NCBI GenBank assembly: GCA_947095585.1
Contig: OX352763.1
Location: 100,915,908 to 100,979,907 of the forward strand
Reading direction: 5' to 3'
From: Nephrocerus scutellatus
Taxonomy: Eukaryota > Arthropoda > Insecta > Diptera > Pipunculidae
Length of the DNA stretch: 64,000 bases
Below, in pieces: positions 58,082 through 64,000 of the stretch (positions are counted from its first letter, which is position 1; each line of letters begins with the position of its first letter). The translations under genes and the position numbers were made by a program. The notes beneath the pieces are model-generated. The model was not told the DNA's origin and did not search any database. It worked only from the letters and a program-made list of their open reading frames with translations.

Positions 58082-58365
58082 GACGTTGAATGGCCTTGAT
58101 AGTGATCCGGATATATGTACTCGATATATAACATTCATCGTGGCTTTATAAAGTTCTAATCAGGCCATGCTATCACACGTTTCCTCCTTTTGATGCAATA
58201 ACTTTTGCAAGGCGTCTGGACATAGAGTCTATTAAACCCTGGACATGCTCTACTGGATCGGTTATTGGTGTTGAATGGACTTGATAGTGATCCGGATATA
58301 TTTACTTGATATATAACGTACAGTCATGCTTTATAAAGTTCTAATCAGGGCATGCTATCACACGT
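58082..58365 (-). repeat. 185-bp-period duplication flanking a Tc1-like scrap
   Basis: 58082-58180 and 58267-58365 are about 85-90% alike (GTTGAATGG, CTTGATAGTGATCCGGATAT, AAAGTTCTAATCAGG, CATGCTATCACACGT). Both encode the RT stretch before motif B of family G. The 86 bases between them derive from another transposon. Confidence 0.85.
58181..58266 (-). mobile_element. Tc1-like transposase C-terminal scrap
   Basis: The minus strand reads DPVEHVQGLIDSMSRRLAKV then IASKGGN. This fits the C-terminus of Tc1-family transposases (LIxSMxRRLxxVIxxKGG). Only about 28 residues remain, with no inverted repeats or TA flanks. It lies exactly between the two copies of the LINE duplication. Confidence 0.65.
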
Positions 58366-58920
58366 GGCTTTAAAGTCTATGAACATTTGGTGTAGTGAGT
58401 TTAAGAACTCATGTCATTTTCCATCGCCTGCCTAAGAGTGAAAATAAATCAAATGGTGGTATAAAGCAACAGTGTTATAACCCAATAATTACTTTAGCAT
58501 GTGGGGCTATCTTGAAGGATAGAAGAGAAAACCTTTTATGTGGCATTCAACAACGAAATACCACGATAATTGCTGTATGTTGTGACATCTCCTTTATAAC
58601 GCTCTTTTTGGTCTTCTCCAGCCATCTGACATTGTTTTTTCCTCCCATACTTAACTATTGCTTCATCAATTGTGTGTTGTAGTGCTGGCTCTCCAGATTT
58701 GATCAGCTCCGCTTAATGCTATTTCATTTCGAAAATTTAGTGCTTTTGAGCCGATTTATTGCTCCGCTAACTTATTTTACGTTTGGTGGCGACAGCATAG
58801 TGTAGTCATCGGTCATTGTTAAAGACTCCAAATCCTCTGTTAGGTGACCATTTAGCAACGCATTAAAGAGTTCTTCCAATATGCCTTTGATTTCGGCTAT
58901 CAGAATACTCTCTTTTTGCT

Positions 58921-60020
58921 TTGCAATATGTGCAACATGTCATTCTTTGGTTTGTTCTACTACTTTATTCTCTTTAAAGTTATAGTTACCTAAAATACAT
59001 ATGTGCTGCATCTCCATGAGTCAGGTTATGTTCCAAACACCAACTCCCACTTTTTACCTAGAACTATCCGAAAAATCAATTTCCCAGCGGTATTCAAAAT
59101 TAAGTTTTAAAAATTTCCCTAATGAATTTCAAAATAAAATTCATTTCGCAATTTAAGAACACCACGATTTCCGTAACCAAAAAAATTATATAATAATAAT
59201 TCATGTGTGTCTGTGTGTGTTTGTCTCACAGGCATTCAGAGAAACAATTCCAAAACAAATAAACAATAAAACGAAAGCGAAACAACTAAAACTGAAAGTG
59301 GATCGAACGACCCTCACTCCCAGTCACAGTCACACAGTCCCAATGAATTTCGTATAATCAATGGTCAGGTATTTCGCGTAAATAAATCGTTCATCAGCCC
59401 GCAGCCATTTGTGCCATTTGCACAATAATTCTTTGGGAATGTTTCACAGAATGTCACAAATATCCCCGAGCTGATATAGAACACTTTCAGTAATGTTGTA
59501 TGCTCGTGTGCGGACCACCGACCCGTTTGTCGTGAGTCCAACATATTTCATATGCCGACAGGCTCAATATAAACTCGTTACCTCAATTATCGTGGGTGTT
59601 TGTGGGGGATATAGATCACAATTTCAGTGTGGCAGCATAGCAATATATAGGACACATGACAAATAAACATTTTGGCAACTGTGGTGACTGTGGTGGTGGT
59701 TTTCTAAAATGTGTCACGTAGCAAGGTAGTGTCAAGAACAGGTGTTGTCTATTTCGAAAATACGGGTTTTGTTGGTTTTCTTTAAAAAAAAAAATGTATA
59801 AAACTCAATAGAAATAGAAAAAAACGAGTAAAATTTTAATTTTTATGATCACATAAAAAAGTTTTATGTTACGGTCAGTTACAGTTTAGCTTTTTAGATA
59901 TAGATTTTTCATTTTTTCACAGACTATGCTAAGAGGAACAAATTATTTATTCAGTTCATTTTTTGACATGCCATTTGTATATAAGTTTATGGCCGCCCCT
60001 GGAATTACATTGTACTACCG
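58921..60020. other. No gene recognised
   Basis: GT runs at 59205-59225 precede TTTGTCTCACAG/GCATTC (59231), an acceptor-like site. A donor-like CAG/GTATTT lies near 59367. One frame between them is open for about 40 codons, but a stop precedes the donor. Not called as an exon. The rest is AT-rich. Confidence 0.35.
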
Positions 60021-60025
60021 ATTTA

Positions 60026-61180
60026 AAGGGTGGGCAATCAATCTACTGGTTTGTTTTTAAATCATAGGCTAGGGTAACTTTTTATGAACGATTTCCTTGA
60101 AATTTTGACAGCTCGTAAGTCTGATATTCCGCGTCACGAACTAATCATGTTTTCGCTTGAGGAGTGTCAGTAGCCTAAACCGTGCGAATTTTGAAAATAA
60201 ATATGGGTCGTGATAAAGCACCAAGCAGGAACCGCTGTGATGAAATTGGTGAGGAAAGTTCGCGAGAAAGGCTTGCTATTGGATAACAAAAAAAGTGGTC
60301 CTTGAGCTCGGACAGATTGCGTGCCCGAAAATATTGCGGCTGAGTCCCATAGTGTAGGTCATAATTCATCGACCTTATTTCGATGCCAATCGCAGCAACT
60401 GGCCACTAGTCGCACCAGCCTCGGATTATTCGCCTACAAGGTCCAGATGACTCAGGAGTTGCAAGCAAACGACCATCCTCTTCATCTTCATACTTATTCT
60501 CTACGTGGGCCATAGACCAGCTTGATAATGACGTTGATTTTGGTCGAAAAATAATCTTTTCAGACAAAGTGCATTTCCATCTTGGGGGCTATGTAAACAA
60601 GCAGAACTCTCAGATTTAGTGACCCATTTTTCTTCGAAAATGTTGTTGGAAACGCCGTTACCATCAATGGCGACCGTTACAGAGCCTGCTGACTAACTTT
60701 TTATGGCCTTCAAGTCGATGTCATGAATGTGGACGATCTTTAGTTTCAACAAGATGGTGCCACGTGCCATACAAGCCGACTGACAATCGATCTCTTGCGC
60801 GCCAAATTTGGCAACCGAATCAGCCGTTTTGGAGATGTCAATTGGCCTGCGCGGAGCTGCGATTTGACGTCGATGGACTTTTTTTCTAATGGGTGCCGTT
60901 AAGAATAGATGTTATGAGGATAATCCAGAGATAATTCCAGCTTAAAAACATAACATTGCGACTGTTATTAGCGAGATAGGCGCCGAAATCATCGAAAAAG
61001 TTCTTGAAAACTGGAGTCACAGGATGGCTTACTGTGAGGCCAGCAGAGACAGCCACATGAACGAAATTGATTTCCAATCTTAAATCCGAGACTCCAACCT
61101 TAACAATATAAAATTTAAAAAAAATCTGGATTTATACTCATTTTATAGTATTTTAAAAAACAAACTTTATATAATAAGCG
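60026..61180 (+). mobile_element. Nearly full-length but dead mariner-like element
   Basis: A left end AAGGGTGGGCAATCAATCTA follows TA at 60024. The right end near 61150-61175 contains TTTTAAAAAACAAACTT, the complement of AGTTTG...TTTTTAAA-like left sequence (GGTTTGTTTTTAAAT). Broken plus frames give FSDKVHFHLGGYVNKQNSQI (E of DEAHF lost) near 60560, NAVTINGDRYRA near 60660, FQQDGATCHTSRLTIDLLRA near 60750, and VNWPARSCDLTSMDFFL near 60840, so catalytic Asp positions survive amid stops. About 1.15 kb long. Confidence 0.8.
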
Positions 61181-61551
61181 CGGCCGCATAAAATCGTCTG
61201 TTCAAAAAATTAAAAATTAAGTTCCTAATTGGTTACCTTGTGGAACACAAGAAGTAGCTTATGTTTATAGCTTTTTTTTTTTTACATAGTAAAAGGAAGT
61301 ATAGAAATCATGAAAATTTTCAAACTCGGGATTTTTGCATCTCCTTTAAAAAAATTGAAAAAAAAATTAAAAAAAACTAAATAATAATTTGATATACATT
61401 TACTGAAGATTCCAACCCGTCCGTAAAAGAAAGTCGTGTTGTTAAAACACCCTCCATTTTTGTAATAAAATTCACATTCAGTCTTGGACCAACTTCGCTC
61501 ATCACTAAACAGCATTCACATACAGATCTGATCCTTGATCGGTGAAACGCA

Positions 61552-62095
61552 CTATACATAGTCGTAGGCGCTTTTGAAATTAATGAATTCTTGCCCGGAG
61601 AGATAATAACAACAATTGTTGAAAAATTTGCAGACTTTTTCGCATAAATCAGGCGATATACCGAAAACTTCGCTTTCGATAGTGGTTATGGGGTCGTCTA
61701 AAGTCTCTAGATTTCTGCCAAAGGCCACAGACATCGGAGAGCTCAAATAAAAGTTCATAGGCGTCAAATCAACTGTACTCACTTTTTGGAAATAACATGT
61801 TCACCGCACCACTTTGACTACAATAACTCGATTGTCTGGCCAGTTGTGTGGCTCCGTCTTGAAACTGCATATGCTCCAAGTAAACCCCTTCAAATTTGTC
61901 CTTAAAACAACCAGTCAACATGGTCCGGTAGTAGTCTCCATTGACAGTGACTGCGTTGCCAGCTTCATTGAACAAAAAGTATGGGCTAATGACCCGTCCA
62001 GCATGAAACCCGTGTACCTAACAAGCAATTTTTTGTCCGAATTTAAAACCTTTTTACAACTGAGTTTTGAGCGCATTTTATCCAATAGGACATTT
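61552..62095 (-). mobile_element. Mariner-like transposase remnant, opposite orientation
   Basis: Minus strand: FNEAGNAVTVNGDYYRTMLT near 61970, LEHMQFQDGATQLARQSSYC near 61850 (second catalytic Asp kept, one Q lost), VDLTPMNFYL near 61760 (third-Asp motif DLTPxD with D changed to N at the last position) and LETLDDPITTIESEVFGISP near 61690. The N-terminal half is missing. It lies 370 bases after the plus-strand copy and belongs to a different lineage. Confidence 0.75.
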
Positions 62096-62104
62096 CAACT
62101 AATT

Positions 62105-62290
62105 GGGCATTCCGGCTTAAGTGGTTAGTGCGTTGGACAACTGAGCGGGAGGTTCGAAGTTTGAATCCCAGAAAAACACAAAACAGTTTTTTCCCGGTCT
62201 CACCTATCGGGAATGTGTGACAAATGTTCGAGAGTAATAACTGTCTTCTCCCGTCCCAGTATCTCCAACTTTCTTTCACCTATCCGTTTA
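62105..62290 (+). mobile_element. tRNA-derived SINE, copy 5 (divergent, 3' truncated)
   Basis: GGCTTAAGTGGTTAGTGCG (box A-like) at 62114 and AGTTTGAATCCCAG (box B) near 62157 are followed by CAGTTTTTTCCCGGTCTCAC, CGGGAATGTGTGACAAATGT, TCGAGAGTAATAACTGTCTT and CTCCCGTCCCAGTATC. These parallel the body of copies 1, 3 and 4, up to the CGCCGTTCGG position where similarity stops. Confidence 0.75.
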
Positions 62291-62399
62291 CCACGCTATG
62301 GCTCCCAGATGTATTTGATATTCAGTTTTAGACCTGAATTCCTACTCGGTGCACAATCTGACTTTAAAGTGTTTCTTAAATTTAAGCCTTCGGCTCATA

Positions 62400-63400
62400 T
62401 TATCACATGGGGTGCTTGCCAGGTAAGTGACTCCACTTCTCTTCTTACGTTGGCGTTTATGATGTCGTCTGCTTAAACGTACCTCAGTCTTCTACGATTT
62501 ACTTGCCATTTTAGGAAGTAGAAGCAGTCCAAGGATCACAATGCTCTTTTGTTAAGACCAGTGTCTGGACTTTTTCCAGTTTTCTTCTTACGCAGCTAAT
62601 TTTTGTGCCTTGTGCATGGCATGGCATGGCATGGGATGGCATGCTAAACGGAATTTGCTTGCCTTGACGTTAAGATTTCGACTGTTTAAATGTACCTCAG
62701 TCTTCTACGATTTACTTGCCATTTCAGGAAGTAGAAGCAGTCCAAGGATCTTTTTATTAAGACTAGAGACTGGTCTTAATTCTCTTAAAAGACTTTTTTC
62801 AGTTCTTTTCTCATGGAGCTATGTTTCGTCCCCTACGCCGATGCTACTGCTCGGCTCCTTATGTGATTATTGGTTTCATGGTGTAGGTAGGAAGGTAGGT
62901 GTAGATAGAGTTGTTTTCCTCGCTGCTCTTGCGAGAGTCTCAATTAGCACTTGAGTGCGCTGTTTTGAAACCACAATCCACAGAAGACCTAATCGTGTGA
63001 TAGCTGGCTAGTTGTGTAAATCAAATCTGTAGAATTTAGGTACGAGATCAGATCAGTGGTCCTGTACTCCAAAAGCACTTTCAGGTCAACAATGAAGGGC
63101 TTGCTAAATTTGAGGGCTATGACATTTGTAGAGATAGTTAATGAGAGTTTCTTTCTCATTACCATCTATGCAACTCCTGCAAAGGGTATTTTCTGGGATT
63201 TCCAGTTTGGCTGCGTATCTGACCACTTGCCAACGGCCTATGATGCTATCCACGATCCTGGAAGAAATTTGTATTTTCACCACTGCGGTGTTTGTAGCCT
63301 TTTAAGGAGAGAGAAACGTAGTTTTGACCTAAGATCACTTCACACCCTAATGCTGTTGAACGCTTCGATAGATTGTAGGTCTTTTTTGAAAGAAAATTAG
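62400..63400 (-). mobile_element. LINE C-terminal fragment with zinc knuckle
   Basis: Minus strand near 63230-63110: IVDSIIGRWQVVRYAAKLEI then PENTLCRSCIDGNEKETLIN and YLYKCHSP. This is the HxxRxGxxxxxxCRxCxxxxEETxxHxxxxC knuckle of the RNase H LINEs, with the His replaced by Asn. Frames are broken on both sides. The region further 3' (62400-62800) has no clear protein similarity and contains an internal duplication and an (ATGGC)n run. Confidence 0.6.
62472..62750. repeat. 213-bp-period duplication plus (ATGGC)n run
   Basis: GTACCTCAGTCTTCTACGAT and the 40 bases after it occur at 62479-62537 and again at 62692-62750 with about one difference. Between them, at 62616-62643, lie five to six ATGGC/ATGGG units. 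The near identity suggests a recent event. Confidence 0.85.
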
Positions 63401-63503
63401 TTTTTTAAAATTAAATGATTTACACTTTTTATAATTTTAACAACAATCATCGGTCCAGAATTTTTTTTTTTGAATATTTGGTTTTCTCGCAATTTTCTTT
63501 AAA

Positions 63504-63528
63504 ATACTGTTACGAAAAGTAACAGTAT
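63504..63528. promoter_or_regulatory. Perfect 10-bp inverted repeat upstream of a TATA-like site
   Basis: ATACTGTTAC, loop GAAAA, GTAACAGTAT: both arms match perfectly. TATAAAT overlaps its right edge (63526). It could be a dimeric transcription factor site or a small hairpin. Function is not known. Confidence 0.4.
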
Positions 63529-63815
63529 AAATGGAACAAGGCGTTCCCCGATCGATAATGGAATACGAGCAATTAGAATTAAGAATTGCATACTTTTACG
63601 CATTCAATAGCAATAGTTGTAGATATAGTCAAACGGGTTTGTTTGATTTGTCCGATTTGTGTGTACATAATTGCACATGGAGTTTATTTTTGAAAGATGA
63701 CTCATAACATATGTGTATGGTAAGTTGTAAGTTAGGGAAGTTACCACAATGTTCTGCTCTTTGCTCGATATTTCTCTATATAAGATTGGAAACCTCTTAA
63801 AAACTTTTCAATGGG

Positions 63816-63850
63816 TATAAACATGCGGCATTTTGCCGCAGAGTTCAGTC
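63816..63850 (+). promoter_or_regulatory. Candidate RNA polymerase II core promoter (TATA + Inr)
   Basis: TATAAA begins at 63816 and the initiator TCAGTC lies at 63845-63850. Taking the A at 63847 as +1, the TATA T is at -31, the canonical arthropod spacing. TCAGTC fits the fly initiator consensus TCAKTY. No downstream promoter element is apparent at +28. The sequence from +1 to 64000 is A-rich, with no ATG followed by a long frame, which suits a 5' UTR. A host gene would start beyond the window. Confidence 0.5.
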
Positions 63851-64000
63851 ATTTTTTGGAACCCAATCACTCAACCAATCAAGTTAAAAAAGTTCTCGCA
63901 AAGAAATAGAGCTACCACCTAAGAGAATTGTAGTGAAGTACACGTATTGTTGTAATAAGTGATTTGTGTACATTGAAAATTAACACCAGTGTTAATTGTA
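63851..64000 (+). other. Putative 5' UTR of a gene beyond the window
   Basis: An A-rich leader-like stretch (CAACCAATCAAGTTAAAAAA, GAAATAGAGC, AGTGAAGTAC) follows the initiator. No start codon opens a long reading frame before the window ends. This is inference from the promoter call only. Confidence 0.3.

Larger units (their letters stand above)
57165..58920 (-). mobile_element. LINE family G copy 2, decayed, with insertion
   Basis: The minus strand reads from the 5' side. Near 58800 is an RT-entry linker with VSGAINRLKS. IFTLRQAMENDMSS lies near 58430 (family form QIFTLRQIxEK). After a duplicated and interrupted stretch (58082-58365) comes VHISGSLSRPFNVNKGLHQE (motif B; QGDG expected) near 58100, and IQILAYADDIDIIGRIGR near 57930 (motif C intact). 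Broken remains of the same C-terminal domain as copy 1 follow at 57170-57780, including RRRGRP-like RRRRPRRQEF. Copies 1 and 2 are head to tail. Confidence 0.85.

Noticed and set aside
59232..59367. Exon bracketed by splice-like sites
   Set aside because: The only long frame stops before the donor and the donor is weak.
63790..63805. AACCTCTTAAAAAC resembling the transposon's right end
   Set aside because: Lacks the outer CACCC and a TA boundary, and lies within a likely promoter region.
1..64000. CRISPR arrays, operons, ribosome binding sites, rho-independent terminators
   Set aside because: The content is eukaryotic; no regularly spaced identical repeats with unique spacers were seen.

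Overview
The window looks like intergenic or intronic chromosomal DNA of a higher fly (Diptera, probably a calyptrate or tephritid-like species). It is AT-rich, has no bacterial-type gene packing, and is full of decayed insect transposons: rosa/mariner-like DNA elements, jockey-type LINEs, RNase H-bearing LOA/I-type LINEs, a Ty3/gypsy fragment and a tRNA-derived SINE. The organism call is an inference from element content. No complete host protein-coding gene was found. The only full-length undamaged protein gene is a transposase at 48669-49754.

Layout. 1-6.8 kb: mostly unrecognised AT-rich DNA with a mariner remnant (2.1-2.56 kb), a LINE RNase H/zinc-knuckle remnant (2.83-3.62 kb), a cluster of nine TTAAAC hexamers (3.75-3.98 kb) and a solo mariner end (6.49 kb). 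6.85-9.0 kb: a decayed jockey-type LINE, then a SINE inserted in GGATTA-rich DNA. 10.4-12.8 kb: a ~390-bp tandem duplication, a SINE fragment and a gypsy pol fragment whose integrase core is deleted. 15.0-18.6 kb: two RNase H LINEs tail to tail. 21.1-22.9 kb: LINE RNase H, SINE and LINE C-terminus. 25.0-31.9 kb: three jockey-type LINE pieces in both orientations, one split by a divergent tandem-repeat block. 34-38 kb: a mosaic of LINE, SINE and mariner pieces. 39.4-41.3 kb: a young 339-bp-period duplication and a SINE. 43.2-44.6 kb: a pyrimidine tract and a LINE 3' end. 47.4-49.9 kb: a jockey-type LINE abutted by the intact mariner-like element. 51.5-58.9 kb: five LINE pieces of four kinds, all on the minus strand. 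60-63.4 kb: two opposed mariner relics, a SINE and a LINE C-terminus.

The last 200 bases may be the start of a host gene on the plus strand: TATAAA at 63816 and an initiator TCAGTC at 63845, with the TATA T at -31 from the initiator A. Any coding sequence would lie beyond the window.

These elements do not form a pathway. The functional relations that can be proposed are enzymes in trans: the intact transposase could act on related ends such as that at 6.49 kb, and an unidentified LINE must have supplied the reverse transcriptase for the SINE. A recurring structural theme is segmental duplication inside dead elements (periods 109, 171, 185, 213, 228, 339 and ~390 bp).
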